A DNA stretch of 64,000 nt from Cotesia glomerata (GCF_020080835.1 NC_058159.1:5580001-5644000), one strand, 5' to 3'; counted from the first letter of the stretch, positions 47,282-59,849 are shown. Notes: generated from the letters alone by a model not told the origin. Numbers and translations are program-made.

Positions 47282-47707
47282 GGGATTAATCCTCGGCCAA
47301 CGCAGCCGTGCGTCAAGCCGTGGTTTGATGTCCAAGCCGCGCGTATCAGACAACTCTGTCGCGATTCAGTGTTATCGTGATTGTGTTTACTTTTATAAAT
47401 ATATCATCCATGTATGTACATTATGTAAATATCCTTCAGCTTTAATCAATCTGTTCTTAAATTATCGACGCTCATTAATATTATTATTATTTGATACATA
47501 TATCACATGGGCTTAGATCGTTTAATTACTTTTATGATTTGTGTGCAATGATTAGTGTCAAATATTGGAGGCTTATTTATTAAAATTTTATTTATTGTTA
47601 TTTATAAATAATAACAATATTTTTTAATTTATAACGGGATTGGATTTGTTGTGACATAATTGATTTTAATTATTCAGTATTCAAGATTACGGATTATTAA
47701 TATGAAG
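47248..47707 (+). CDS. Candidate first exon of Arrowhead-like gene (5' UTR plus Met-Lys)
   Basis: Downstream of the promoter, ATG AAG at 47702-47707 is followed at once by the donor GTAATT. The exon ends in phase 0, which is what the acceptor at 61820 needs: the joined protein would start MKTEGEEV. Drosophila Arrowhead, as I remember it, also begins MKTE. Earlier ATGs in the leader (for instance 47328, opening about 62 codons) would act as upstream ORFs. The join is inference: several other donors are possible across 14 kb, and no transcript evidence is available here. Only the last six bases would be coding. Confidence 0.4.
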
Positions 47708-48601
47708 GTAATTAAGTTGTTTGCTTTTTGAATTCAATTAATATTTTTATTTATAAAATTTATTCGTTAGTTATTGATTTTTTTAGTTTGAATTATATGA
47801 ATTTTAATTACAATTGATATAAAACAAATGTTTTATACTGCAAAAAATATAAAAATTATTCTATAAGGTAATTTTGCAAAAGTTTTTGTTTTAAAAATGT
47901 ATATTTTGATAAAAAAATTATTTTAAAACATTAACTTGTTTAAAATTTTATTTCTTAGCTGAAGAAATAAAAATTTTCTTGCTAAAAAAAAGTTTTCTAA
48001 ATTTGAAAAAAGAAATTCAAAAATTTTTTATTTAAAATTATTTTGTTTTCAAATTGAATGAATTTTTTTTAATTAAGAAAATTACTGTGATAAAAATTTT
48101 TATTTTTTCAGCTTAAAAAAAAATCATTTTTAACAAATTAATTTCTTCTCAAAAGAACGTCCATTTTTTTAAAATACACTATTTTCAGTGTAAGAAATTG
48201 TTCTTAATTCAAATAAAATTTTTTTTATTTAATTAAAAATGATATTTTTAATTAAATAATTTTCCTAATAAAAATTAAATTAATCTTTCTATCAGTGTAA
48301 AGAAGAAATTTTTAGAACACACTGAAAAAAAATTAACTTGAACTAAGAGAAAAATTCTTGAACTAAGAAAATAAAAGAGTTTCACTATTTTGAATCAAGA
48401 CGAAAAATTCTTTAATTAAATAAAATTTACTTCAGCGATTGAAAATTTCTTATATTAAGAATTTTTTTACTCAAATCAAATCGATAAAATTCTTCAAAAT
48501 TATTTAACTGATTTAAGTAAATTTTTTTGTCTGTGCAATTTAAATTCCAATAAAATTTGTAATTATTCCTTTGACATTGAAAACCATCTGTAGATTAACT
48601 A

Positions 48602-49268
48602 CACAGAAAGAAAAATTTCTTGACTGGAGAACAAAATTCTTGGCTCAAGAAAATTTTCGGATGCCCAAAGAAAGACCGAAGTTCTGTTGGCCGAAGTAAA
48701 AATTTTTCTTTAAATTCTATTCTCGGTGGAAGTAATTTTTTCTTAATTCAAATTATCATAAATACTTGATACAAGAAATTTTTATATTAGACCAAGATTT
48801 TTAGATACTTTAGAGAAGCAGCGCCACCTACTTCAGCTGAGAAAAAAATTTTCTCACCTTGAGAAAATTTTTCTCTTGAATAATACATATTGGATGAAAA
48901 AAAAATGATGAAATATTATTTGATCTTCCCATATTTGACATGTTAATCAATAAAAATATTAATGAAAATTTACTTCTATCTTTATATTTAATTTTTTGGA
49001 GCAAGAGAGAAATTTTTTCAAGACAAGAAAATTTACTTTTATCAAGAACTAAATTTTTTGAAGCAAGAGGCTGAATTTTCTCAAAACCAAAAGATTTTCT
49101 TGACTTAAATAAATGTTCTTGGATCAAGATACGTATTTCTTAGAGCAAGAGAATTAATTTTGTTGGAATAAGTGAAATTTCTTATGTCAAAAAAAAATTT
49201 TTTTTCGCTCAAGAAAATAATTAGGAAGAAAAATATTTTCTTGGCTCAAGTGAACTTTTTTTTCTATG
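48602..49268. mobile_element. Z element, copy 2
   Basis: Starts CACAGAAAGAAAAATTTCTT and ends TTTTTTTTCTATG, with TA on both sides. It aligns with 29231-30121 except for the MITE inserted there. The TTCTTG/CAAGAA vocabulary runs through it. The 99-codon frame on the minus strand (48828-49127) is a by-product of that repeat. It lies in the presumed first intron of the Arrowhead-like gene. Confidence 0.75.
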
Positions 49269-49345
49269 TAACTAAAAAAAAACTAGATTTCCAAAAGCTT
49301 GATCCAGGAAGACAAAAACAAATTTAATGATCCGATAAAGTTAAC

Positions 49346-49801
49346 TTGAAACAAGGATCCGGCATACGAAGGATTAATGATAAACCAAGTAAAAATAATA
49401 AAATGATAGGTACAATAAAATATCCCACATGCACGTCGTCTGGTGTGCATATAAAGGCTGACGAAAATTTATTGATAATTATTCACGTCTGTCACTGGCG
49501 TGTGTCACTTGAAGCGACTCTTAAGGATTTTTCTTTCTTCTGCATGTGTATATTTTATTTCCTTTTTCTTCTCTCCTGTTATCCACTGTGGCCATTCGAT
49601 TTATGGTACATTATCAACAGTCTTACATTTTACCTTGCGTATAGCAGCTATTATTATTATATAGAATTATTTATACACCCGGAGTTTTTATTTATTTTCT
49701 CCGCCTCCGCATTTGAATTTTATTTGGACCGAAATATAACACCCGAAGAACCAAATATCAAACTGTTCATACATAAATATATATATTTTGTCAATTTATA
49801 A
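49346..49801 (+). other. Unassigned 151-codon open frame
   Basis: In this AT-rich DNA a 456-bp open frame is longer than expected by chance. The translation starts MKQGSGIRRIND, has a hydrophobic, aromatic-rich middle (residues about 85-125, possible membrane segments) and ends KYIYFVNL. No family was recognised. Codons are AT-rich like the surroundings, and no splice partner or promoter was seen. It may equally be a fortuitous frame in the Arrowhead intron. Confidence 0.2.
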
Positions 49802-50814
49802 TGCCTGATGAGGCTGATGGTTGCAAGCGTTGGTGGACAAGCACTGTCATAAATAGCCAGTGGATCTTCATATTATTTAAAAAAAAAAATTAAATCTTTC
49901 CAAGCGAAAAAGTGTCGCATTGTCACTATCAAGAGCAAGAGATAAATTTAAAATAATCAAAACGCCCGAGTCGCTATTTTGCGGTTAGATATTAAATTAG
50001 CAGATATGGCCACACAAGCGGCTGAATAATAATGTTTAAGAAGTTCATAAAGAAGCGATAAGATGTTAAGGGAGTTTATCCTGCATGTATATGAGTTTGA
50101 CTGGACTACTCCTGTTAATGCTTGCCTGTAAGTTGTCGTGTGGGACGTGTAAGTATTTTAAATGAGACTCAAATGTGTATTTATGATTTCGTAACAGTGA
50201 TCCGATTAAAAAGCCCGCATATCTGTCGGATAATCGGTTTTAGTTGTTAAATGAATTTCCAATAAAGTAAGTCTTGTTTACGAGACCGCCTGATAAATTC
50301 TATAAATTTGTTGTAATTTATTTTATTTTATAAGCCATTTTTATTGTGCGAGTGTGTAATCAAATTAAGTTATTTTACACTTAAATTTAATTTTTAAATA
50401 TTTTACCCTAAATTTATATTTTTTTTTAAATATTAATTTTTCAAAAATCATTTATGAATAAATTTTACGATATTTTATCCCACAGGGGATTGCGGGGGTG
50501 GGTATTAACAATGAAAATTTTTAAGTTTCACACTTTAGTTTCTACAGACTCCCAATTTGATAGTAATTTTCTATAAGTGGTCATAGAGTTCATTTATAAT
50601 TTTCAACGTTAGATTCTTCTGTGTCCGAATTTGAGCGAATTTGGGCGAATTATGTTTTAAAATTTTTAAAACGATCATTTATAATTTTCAACGTGAATTT
50701 GGGCGAATTAATGTGAATTATGTTTTAAAACTTTCAAAACGATCATTTATAATTTTGAACGTTAGATCCTTCTGTGTCCAATTTTGAGCGAATTTGGGTG
50801 AATTGAAGAGTAAA

Positions 50815-51198
50815 AAATTTTTCGTTAAATTTAACACAAAAATTTGTGTTGATGACTTTTTTTACACAATTTATGTTGAATCAACACTCTATTGTGTTGA
50901 ATCAACATACTAAAATGTTAAATTCTACACAAACATTTTTACACTTTATGCAATGACGAAAAATTTTTTTCTTCCCTCCGGGCGGAAAGCGTCAATTTTC
51001 CGCCCGCTGCGCCAAATGAAAATGCCGCTTTCCGCCTCCGTCGAGGAGAAAAATAGTATTCTCACCACGGGCAGGAAATAAGAAAGCCTCAGATCACATG
51101 TTTGTCGACCTCGGCTTCGCCTCGGTCAACAATTACATGTAGTCTAAGACATTTCTTATTTTCCTGCCCTAGGTAAGAAAAATACTATTACTGTGTAG
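50815..51198. mobile_element. CACAG-type MITE, diverged copy split by a hairpin-module element
   Basis: The left part (50815-50968: AAAAAATTTTTCGTTAAATT, then ACACAAAAATTTGTGTTGA) and the right remnant ACTGTG near 51191-51196 correspond to the MITE at 29649-29839. Between them the GC-rich Q and R modules were inserted at 50969-51190. Confidence 0.65.
50969..51190. mobile_element. Hairpin-module element, copy 3 (Q and R)
   Basis: Same module order and spacer (AATAGTATTCTCACC) as 15091-15311. Q pairs GGGCGGAAAGCG with CGCTTTCCGCC. R has CCTCGGCTTCGCCTCGG at its centre, and one arm has decayed (ACATGTAGTCTAAGAC instead of ACATGTGATCTGAGAC). It ends AATACTATT. Confidence 0.75.
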
Positions 51199-51484
51199 TG
51201 TGAATTCGGTTTTAAAACTCTCAAAAAGATCATTTATAATTTTCAACTTTAGATCCTTCTGTCTCTGTATTCGAGTAAATAAGGGCGAATTAGATTTAAA
51301 AACTCCCAAAGAATACATTTATTATTCAAATAAAGTTCGAATATATGATTCGAATTTGAGGTAAATAATTCGTAAATTCGAATATTCGCATGCTCCTCCT
51401 TTTTTTTCTAAGCCTAATATTTTCGCCATAATATCAAAACTTAAAACCATCAATTTTAAAATAAAAAAATTGAATTAAAAATAA

Positions 51485-51695
51485 TCTATACTAATATTAT
51501 AAAGAGGTAAAATTTGATTGTTAGTTTGTTTGTTTAAATTGAATCGGCTCCAAAACTACTGAACTTATTTGAAAACTTTTCACCGTTTTGGGAAGCTACA
51601 CTATCTCCAGGTGACATAGGCTATATTGCATCTAGGCTATAATTAATTTAAAAACTTTTGTGAAATACCCGTGCGAAGCCGGGGCGACCTGCTAG
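51485..51695 (+). mobile_element. Short canonical Helitron (~211 bp)
   Basis: Begins A|TCTATACTAATATTATAAAG, the textbook Helitron 5' end TCTMTAYTA. It ends CCCGTGCGAAGCCGGGGCGA then CTGCTAG|T, with the 3' hairpin CCCG..CGGG about 10 bp before CTAG. It is non-coding, and unrelated in body to sets A and B. Confidence 0.9.
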
Positions 51696-52289
51696 TAATA
51701 ATAATACTCTTAAAAAAATTTTGAAATAAAAATTTTTTTTTGTAACTGACCAAAAAAAAACAATTTTATAAAAACTGAAAAATAACATTCTTGAAAAAAA
51801 ATTTCAAAAAAATTTTTCTACCACCATTCGACTTGAATTATTATTGAAAATTAATAAAAATTCGTCTTAAAAATTTTAAAAGTCTGCAAACAATCAATTA
51901 AACTCCTTAAAAAAAATTAATTAAAAAAAAAAATATTGCAAAAATATATTAATATTTTCTTCTTAAAATGAAAAATCTATTTATGATAAATTAGCAGCTG
52001 CATATGATCATAGTATCTAATATATTATTTATTATAAAATAAACGAAAGGACAAAACAATTTGATCTATCGACGTGAGAGTATATAATGACCGGAATGTA
52101 ACACGCGTGAGCCTTTCGGAAGCCTCAAAGTCGTTGGACATTGGTTGGTGTGTATAAAAATAGTATTGAATGTGATATCCTAAAACGATCAAGGCGCCCC
52201 ATTGGGGCACTCAACAATATAATAAGGGAACGCGTGTATGCCGTACAAATCAGATGGGCTTGTGGCTTTTGATCGCTGTTTTTGGTTCG

Positions 52290-52290
52290 A

Positions 52291-52372
<82 letters not shown>
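52290..52372. repeat. (AT)n microsatellite
   Basis: About 40 uninterrupted AT dinucleotides. The 96-codon minus-strand frame running through it (repeated Tyr-Ile) is an artefact. Confidence 0.95.
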
Positions 52373-52373
<1 letters not shown>

Positions 52374-53296
52374 GTATATAAGTGTTTGAAAAAATGAGCC
52401 CGAGAGCAGAAAGAAAAAAAAGTAACAACCCCATAATGATAAAAGTTTTTAACGTCTGGCTATTTTGGACGACGTACATTATGTGGCGTCAAACTTTTGG
52501 ACGCGTGACGATACCATCACATCATGAACTCACTGCATAATGTTATAGGTATTTGTGAATGTCGATCCAAGCATTATTATATATAGTTTATAGTAAAGAG
52601 CCAGAAAACTAAAATCCTATATTATATGTATAATATAATAGTTTAAATGGATTTGGAGTGTAGTGGCTGTCTATTGAATTTGCGCGCGCTTGGGGGTCTA
52701 TTGTCATTTTAAGGAGATATTTCTTCGTCACGTAGACCAAAAGGAAAATAAAAGACACTTTTAAGTAATGGAAATTTTATATTTTTCTACGAAGGCGTAA
52801 AGAGGCTCGTGCTCGTGCCCACATACACTTCTAAAGTTATTCTCTGTCTACTCGAGTTTTCGGTCTATTCTATTTAGTTTTCATTTTATTCAAAGATAGA
52901 CTGGACCCAAATCCATCTCGAGTGTATTATTTGTGGCGTTATGTGTGAATAACGACCAGGCTGGATCCGGATTGGATGAAAAGTAGTTTGTATGTGTCTA
53001 TGTGGGCTTGCGCTTGTGGAAATATTATTTAATAAATTTTGAACTTTTAAATAGTTCGGGGCTCATAGTCGACCACTTTGTCAAGATGTCACCTGGATAG
53101 GCGCGGGTATACTCTTGGCTATTGTTGAAAAACGCTTAAATAGATTTTTACCATAAGTGGTATTATGAAAATTTGATTTATGGTTTGAGAATTAGCAGCG
53201 GTATAAAAATATATTTTAGGAAAAATTTATGAGGAATTTTTTTTTATACTTAACAAAATTTATTTTATTTTAGAAAGTAATTATTTTTTTTCTATT
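52373..53296. other. Unique intronic stretch
   Basis: Moderate GC content, with TTTGCGCGCGCTTGGGGG at 52679. No gene, RNA or transposon was recognised. It lies in the presumed Arrowhead first intron and might hold regulatory DNA. Confidence 0.3.
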
Positions 53297-54635
53297 TAAA
53301 TCGTCTTTTAATTAAACAGAAAAGTTATTTTGTTGGGAAATTTTTTTTGCACCAAAAAAAAAAGTTTTTTCGTTGAATTAATAAGAAAGAATTTTATTGA
53401 GCGAAAAAAAAATTTTTTTACTCCAAGAAAAATTTTTTTTCTGTCCGCTTAAAGTAAGTTTTATTTGATTTAATAATTTTTCTTAATTAAAGACAATTAA
53501 ATTCTTTAAAATAATTTTCTTAATTCAAGATTTTTTCTCTTTAACCATTTTATTTTTTTTTGTCATTGTAGATTTGGATTAATTTCAATAATTTACCAAA
53601 TACTTGATAAGCATTAGCAGAGATTTTTGTTTTCTCTTCTACCAAAACGTTGCTGACAATTTTAAAGAATAACTAAGACAAATTATTATGTGAAAACATA
53701 AAAGTAAATATTATTACTTTTTAGTATAAATTTAAATATATCTTCAAAACTTTTAACATTTATTACAAAATAACAATCACTCTCAATGAAATAAATTTGA
53801 TATTTTTAAATTATAAAAGATTATTTCGAATTTTTCGACGTTTATTCAAAAATATGTATTTTTCTCTAAAAAAATAGAAAAATTCCTATTGAGCCATAAA
53901 AATTTATTTTTCCTAGGAAAATCTAAACCCCAAAAATGATCTGCAAATAATTTTTTTTTTTTAATTTTAAATCGTCTTTTAATTAAACAGAAAAGCTATT
54001 TTATTGAGAAATTTATTTTGCACCAAAAAAAAAGTTTTTTCGTTGAATTAATAAGAATTTTATGAGCGAAAAAAAAATTTTTTACCCGAAGAAAAATTTT
54101 TTTTCTGTCCACTTTAAGTAAATTTTATTTGATTTAATAATTTTTATTTAAAACCAATTAAATTTTTTAAAATAATTTTCTTAACTCGAGATTTTTTCTC
54201 TTTGATCAATTTAATGTTTTTTCATTGTAAATTTGGATTAATTTAAAAAATTTTGTTTTTAATAATGTACCAAATACTTGATAAACATTAGCAGAGATTT
54301 TTATTTTTACTTCTACCAAAGCGTTGCCGACAATTTTAAAGAATTACTAAGAAAAATTAGTATTTGAAAAGATAAAAGTAAATATTATTACTTTTTATTA
54401 TAAATTTAAATATATCTTTAAAGTTTTCAACATTTATTAAAAAATAACAATCATTCTAAATGAAATAAATTTGATATTTTTAAATTATGAAAGATTATTT
54501 AGAATTTTTCTTTATTTTTCTCCAAGTTTACCAAAAAATGTTTATTTTTCTCTAAAAAAAAGAAAAATCTTTATTAAGCCATAAAAATTTATCTTTCCCA
54601 GGAAAATCTAAACCCCAAAAATGATCTGCAAATCC
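53297..54635. repeat. Tandem duplication, ~675-bp unit x2
   Basis: Copy 1 (about 53297-53955) and copy 2 (about 53968-54635) share ATCGTCTTTTAATTAAACAG at the start and AAAATGATCTGCAAAT at the end, with offsets of 671 to 685 bp along the unit because of indels. The copies differ by substitutions and small gaps, so the duplication is not recent. Non-coding. Confidence 0.8.
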
Positions 54636-55573
54636 CTCTGGAATTCCCTTTTTATTGACAAGATATTAGACATCATATTCCGTTCACAGTGAGGCAAATC
54701 CGATGATACGGATTTTAAAAATATCAAAAAACTCTCAAGTACCTTTCATCTCTTTTTCCACACATCCCACACTTATGTGTATATTATTGATGGTTAAGTC
54801 TGTCGATCAACAGCACTCGATATATTTTTCCAGACAACACTTGACGGTGGCTAAAGTATCAAACTTTTGAGGAAAAGGAATCTACACCCCAGTATACACA
54901 TATATATTCTGGGTAGGTCTATTCAAATGAATACCAAAGGCCCATTCTGGGATCTCAAGTGGTTTCGGTTTCTCTTCTGTAACTTATTCTCTCGAGGGGC
55001 CTGGGTATGACTTTAAAAGCCGAAAGGCTGCCCAACGGGGGGTCGTGGTCTGGCCCACTATACTCTTCCCAGTATATCGTGTCTACGCATTACTATACAG
55101 CGTACCAGGTCAATATCGCCAGAGCAAGACAGCTAAGCTTATAATGTACTACAAAGTCATATCATGGGCAAACTAAATCCGTAACGTCTTCGTGTCACTT
55201 CTTAACTTTATATTCTTCATATTATATTTAATTCTTCACTCACTCAGCTGTGAGTCCATTGAAATCGATACAAGTTATTCTTCTTTAGAAGGTATAAGTT
55301 TAAGTATTCAGAAATATATCCATACTTTTTTACTACCCTATACTTTTATGTCGCTTTAATTTTTTTTTTATTATACAATATAACTGTATGTAATATCAAT
55401 GTCACTTATCCAGGTATTTATTTATTTGTAATTATTATTTTAACTGTATACACTGAGAAAAAAATTTTATTTGACAAAAATTAACAATAATGCATTAATT
55501 TTTTTTCTTTAGCTAAAAAATAAAATTTTTAACAAATTTATTATTAAAAAATTAATAATTTTTTTTTAAAGTC
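54636..55573. other. Unique intronic stretch, GC-richer at 54640-55260
   Basis: Non-repetitive, moderate GC, with no reading frame over 60 codons and no recognised motif cluster. It is a candidate regulatory region only by composition and position. Confidence 0.3.
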
Positions 55574-56420
55574 AATTAAGAGAAAAATAATTTAATCAAA
55601 TAAAATTTATTTAAATACCAAAAAAAAATTTTTTTCTTAATTTTTCTATTTAAATAAAAAAAATCAAGTTCTTCAAAATTATTTATTTGATTCAAATTAA
55701 TTTTTTTTTCTGTATAAAATTTATTTCATTTATAGAAAGTTAAAAATTTTTTGTCATCTAAAACTATAAAAATTTATTTAGTTTATTAAAGAAAAAATTA
55801 ATTTTGTTTCTTTAGCTAAAATATAAAATTTTTAACAAATTTATTAATTTTTTTCAAAATAAATTTTTTCTTTAAGAAAAAAAAAGGGAATTAAGAGAAA
55901 AATTATTTAATCAAATAAAATTTATTTAAATACCAAAAAAAAATTTTTTTCTTAATTTTTCTATTTAAATAAAAAAAATCAAGTTCTTCAAAATTATTTA
56001 TTTGATTCAAATTAATTTTTTTTTCTGTATAAAATTTATTTCATTTATAGAAAGTTAAAAATTTTTTGTCATCTAAAACTATAAAAATTTATTTAGTTTA
56101 TTAAAGAAAAAATTAATTTTGTTTCTTTAGCTAAAATATAAAATTTTTAACAAATTTATTAATTTTTTTCAAAATAAATTTTTTCTTTAAGAAAAAAAAA
56201 GGGAATTAAGAGAAAAATTATTTAATCAAATAAAATTTATTTAAATACCAAAAAAAAATTTTTTTTTTATTTTTCTATTTAAATAAAAAAGATCAAGTTC
56301 TTCAAAATTATTTATTTGATTCAAGTTAATTTTTTTTTTTAATTTATTTCATTTATAGAAACAGTTAAAAATTTTTTGTCATCTCAAACTATAAAAATTT
56401 ATTTAGTTTAAAGAATAAAA
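55574..56420. repeat. Tandem repeat, 315-bp unit, ~2.7 copies
   Basis: AATTAAGAGAAAAAT starts units at 55574, 55889 and 56204. The first two are nearly identical over their full length and the third is truncated and more diverged. AT-rich and non-coding. Confidence 0.85.
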
Positions 56421-57273
56421 AAAAATATTGATTAAAATAGTTTCATTGAATACATATTATTTTAGAGTAAATATGCGCATAAATTACCAGTAAAATATTG
56501 TGAATATAAATCAATATATATTGATAGCAAAAAAAAAAATAAAATAAAAAAATGGAAAACATGAATTTAAAAGAACTCAATTTTATAAAATTGGCTGTCG
56601 CTAAGAATTAAAAGAATAATATTAAAAGCTTAACGGCTTGATAATTTATTACACAGTAGTATACAATTTATATGTTGAAACACTAATCTAAAAGATAAAA
56701 ATCTTCCGTCTTTGATATTTATTCCTACACAGGCCTCGTAGGTCCTTTGCTAGGCGGTTAGGTTGATGGTTAATCGTAGTGAGAAATCACGTCACTTTTT
56801 ATATAATTCTCGAGATATTTATATTTATTTTAAAAAATAATAATACCTGGTGTGAAGTGTAAGTACGGTTGTATCATATTGTATCCCTTTGCAGGTTTAC
56901 AACAAAACTTATTTATATATCCTGAGATAGACTTTGTATGTGATTGGATAAATGTACCGTAGTGTTCTGCGGTTGGCTTCAATTCAGAAACAAACGAGGG
57001 AGAAAACACACAAGTACAAAAGATTTTATGTAAGGGCACCCGATGTTCGCACGTTGATCATTTTTCAAATTTTTTATCGGCTTTGATTTTTAGTTTTATT
57101 CGCACATATGTCAGGAACTTTTTTCTTTTTATTTATTTATTGTTACTAAGATAAGTTATTTTTATTGCATTTATATGCAACTGTTGAAGATTTTTATTTA
57201 GATAAACAGTCCAAAATAATTTTAATCATATTATAACTAATACATTTTTTTTCACTTGTTTAATTAAATAGTA
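56421..57273. other. Unique intronic stretch
   Basis: AT-rich, with a slightly GC-richer patch at 56720-57010 holding a 69-codon minus-strand frame that was not recognised. Nothing supported. Confidence 0.3.
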
Positions 57274-57729
57274 TTAGCAACCTTGCAGTCACTATGTGAC
57301 TGCCGTGACTTGTGAACTATAAATAAATAAAATTTTGCTTTATTAAATAATGACTTTTGTTAAATCGCACTGTATTTTCTTAACTATTGACGTTTTTAAA
57401 GATGTAAGCTCATCCCGATGTTACACTCATTAAGAGCTTTCATTTAAGTACCCACATGCATTTTGATATATTTTTCATATATTCATATATATAAATATAT
57501 AAAATATATGAAAAATTGATGTTGGTATTCAAATGAAAGGTCTCGATGTGTGTAATGTCGGGATGAGTTTATATCTTTAAAAATGTCAATAGTTCACAAG
57601 ATATTTGTGAAATTGTACTGTACTTTCTTAACCATTGGCATTTTTAAAGATATAAGCTCATCCCGATGTTACACTTATCAAGAGCTTTCATTTGAGTACC
57701 CACATTCATTTTGATATATTTTTCATATA

Positions 57730-57786
<57 letters not shown>

Positions 57787-58000
57787 TGAAAAATTGATGT
57801 TGGTACTCAAATGAAAGGTCTTGATGAGTGTAATGTCGGGGTGAGCTTATATCTTTAGATGTCAATAGTTCACAAGATATTTGTGAAATTCCACTGTACT
57901 TTCTTAAATATTGACGTTTTTAAAGATATAAGCTCATCCCGATGTTACACTGATCAAGAGCTTTCATTTGAGTACCCACATGTATTTTGATATATTTTTC

Positions 58001-58033
<33 letters not shown>

Positions 58034-58334
58034 AATATATAAAATATATGAAAAATTGATGTTGGTATTCAAATGAAAGGTCTCGATAAGTGTAATGTTG
58101 GGATGAGCTTATAATTTAAAAAATGTCAATAGTTCACAAGATACAAGGTCATTTCTTAATTATGTATCTAGAGATATAGAGCCTAAATACATCATCATAA
58201 ATTGACTATCGGTGAGAATGATAAATTCAAGTCAAGACCTTTGCAATGACACTAAATTTCACTAAAAAAACCGATTTTATCAATTGACTATTATCCTGGA
58301 AACAAAATTTTTCTTATTTTCTTAATAATATAGA
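57274..58334 (-). mobile_element. Helitron, set B, with three long hairpins
   Basis: The minus-strand 3' end TTAG-variant (GGTTGCTAA) at 57274 follows the perfect hairpin GCAGTCACTATGTGACTGC (57285-57303). The 5' end is TTCTATATTATTAAG at about 58334. Palindromes lie at about 57375-57590, 57635-57860 and 57905-58130, two with (AT)n loops. It lies in the presumed Arrowhead intron. Confidence 0.85.
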
Positions 58335-58650
58335 ACATAATTTCCAAAATTATAAAAAACTTTTTTAGTAAATAAACGTATGAAGGAAAAACTCGCTAAT
58401 TTTTTTTACAAAGGAAAAAAAATTAATTCGAGTAAAAAAAAAAAAATTTTCGAGCCAAGAAAATTTTGAAGGGTTCAATTTTAAAAATTACTTGAACCAA
58501 AATTCTTAATTTAAAAATTTTTCTACTTAAATTAAGACGATAAAATTCATGAAAATAATTAACTTGATTTTTTATCAGTATATAATAATTATAATAATAA
58601 TAATTATTATTATTAATTACAAAATTTTCCATCCGAAATTTTGAACTCCC
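58335..58650. other. AT-rich intronic stretch
   Basis: Simple AT sequence with a TAATAA-rich patch near 58585. Nothing recognised. Confidence 0.4.
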
Positions 58651-59647
58651 TAAGCAGATTAAAATATCAATTTCAATCTTATTAAAAATCCCCTATTGGT
58701 ATGTACACCAACAAACCCGCAAGCTATATCTTGACACTTACACCTAACACCTTGATACCCATTAGATTGCCGAGGCACGCCCCAACGATTGGAGTCTGCG
58801 CTGGAAATCTAAAACTCAGTATCTAATCCCGGGTTGTCTATATCTTGCTCTTCTCACCTTCCAACCAGAAGCACCCTTGCCATAAAAATCCCCTTCGGCA
58901 GTTCTCAGCTAAACACACTCCAACATTGCCGTATTTTACATTGCACACATGTGTAACGTATAACTGTGGCAATTTGGTGTAACAAGACCGCTAAAGGACA
59001 TCCCGTCGGTCCGGATGAGCATTCCTATTATTGTACAAAACTTGGAGGTTCATGTTTGGCAGCATACATGGGACAGACGACAATAAGGCACGCTTTTATA
59101 CGCACAAGGGGAGTTTTATTCGAGCTACGCGCCCATGATAGACCTCTGATAGACTGGGGTAGGATGGGCTTGAGGCTCGAGCAGTTGATGCCTCACAAAA
59201 GACAGCTAAAATCTGCTGGGTCCGAAGAGAGTCGAGGCTCCATTTCATATAAATTTTATTTGTGAATAATAAAATCTCAATTCTGTTTGTGGCTTGTGGC
59301 TTACACTTGGAGGGGGCGAGAGTCCTTTTGAATTATTATCCGGGTCCTGGTTTTGTATTGGCGGTGACTTTTCACACTGCGGGATATTTTTTCCGGTTGA
59401 CCAGATGGTTTATTGGTATTATAGGCATTACTATTATGTTTTTGGTGTACTGAACAAATCGAGGCGATTAGACACAGCGGAGGAGAGAGGTGTAAACTTT
59501 TCACAGTCCTCGCTCCAAATTTTAGTTGTAATTCAACGGGGACTGTCCAAGAAGACCGGATAAATTCTGGCTTCGGTATTTAGAGATACTTGAGGTTATT
59601 GTGCTTCGTCCTTTAATCATTTTGCGGGGGCTTTATTTGATTGAAAT
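58651..59647. other. ~1-kb GC-richer unique block with several open frames
   Basis: Base composition shifts sharply to near-balanced. Open frames on the plus strand at 58966-59265 (99 codons, MAIWCNKTAKGHPV..., with several Cys/His) and 59294-59563 (89 codons) overlap others on both strands. None was recognised or is flanked by convincing splice sites in a consistent frame. The block may be an intronic enhancer, an untranslated exon or a non-coding RNA. The position 2.2 kb before the LIM exon favours a regulatory role, as inference. Confidence 0.35.
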
Positions 59648-59649
59648 TA

Positions 59650-59730
<81 letters not shown>
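59648..59730. repeat. (AAT)n microsatellite, ~27 repeats
   Basis: Uninterrupted AAT trinucleotides, ending just before TTGTTGACAATCG. Confidence 0.95.
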
Positions 59731-59849
59731 TGTTGACAATCGAATGAAAATAAATAAATTGTTTTTTCTCTCCACTGGATTCTGGTCAAAAATGAGTCGT
59801 AAATTTTGTTAAATTTTGTTAAATTGATTAATATAAGAAATTAAGATAA

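Noticed and set aside
48828..49127. 99-codon minus-strand frame, similar to one at 29794-29982
   Set aside because: Both fall in Z-element repeat sequence built from TTCTTG words and are by-products of its composition.
52189..52479. 96-codon minus-strand frame with repeated Tyr-Ile
   Set aside because: It simply translates the (AT)n microsatellite and its flanks.
59262..59563. Overlapping frames on both strands in the GC-richer block
   Set aside because: Several frames are open at once because stop codons are rare in GC-balanced DNA; none shows a recognised family or consistent splice sites.
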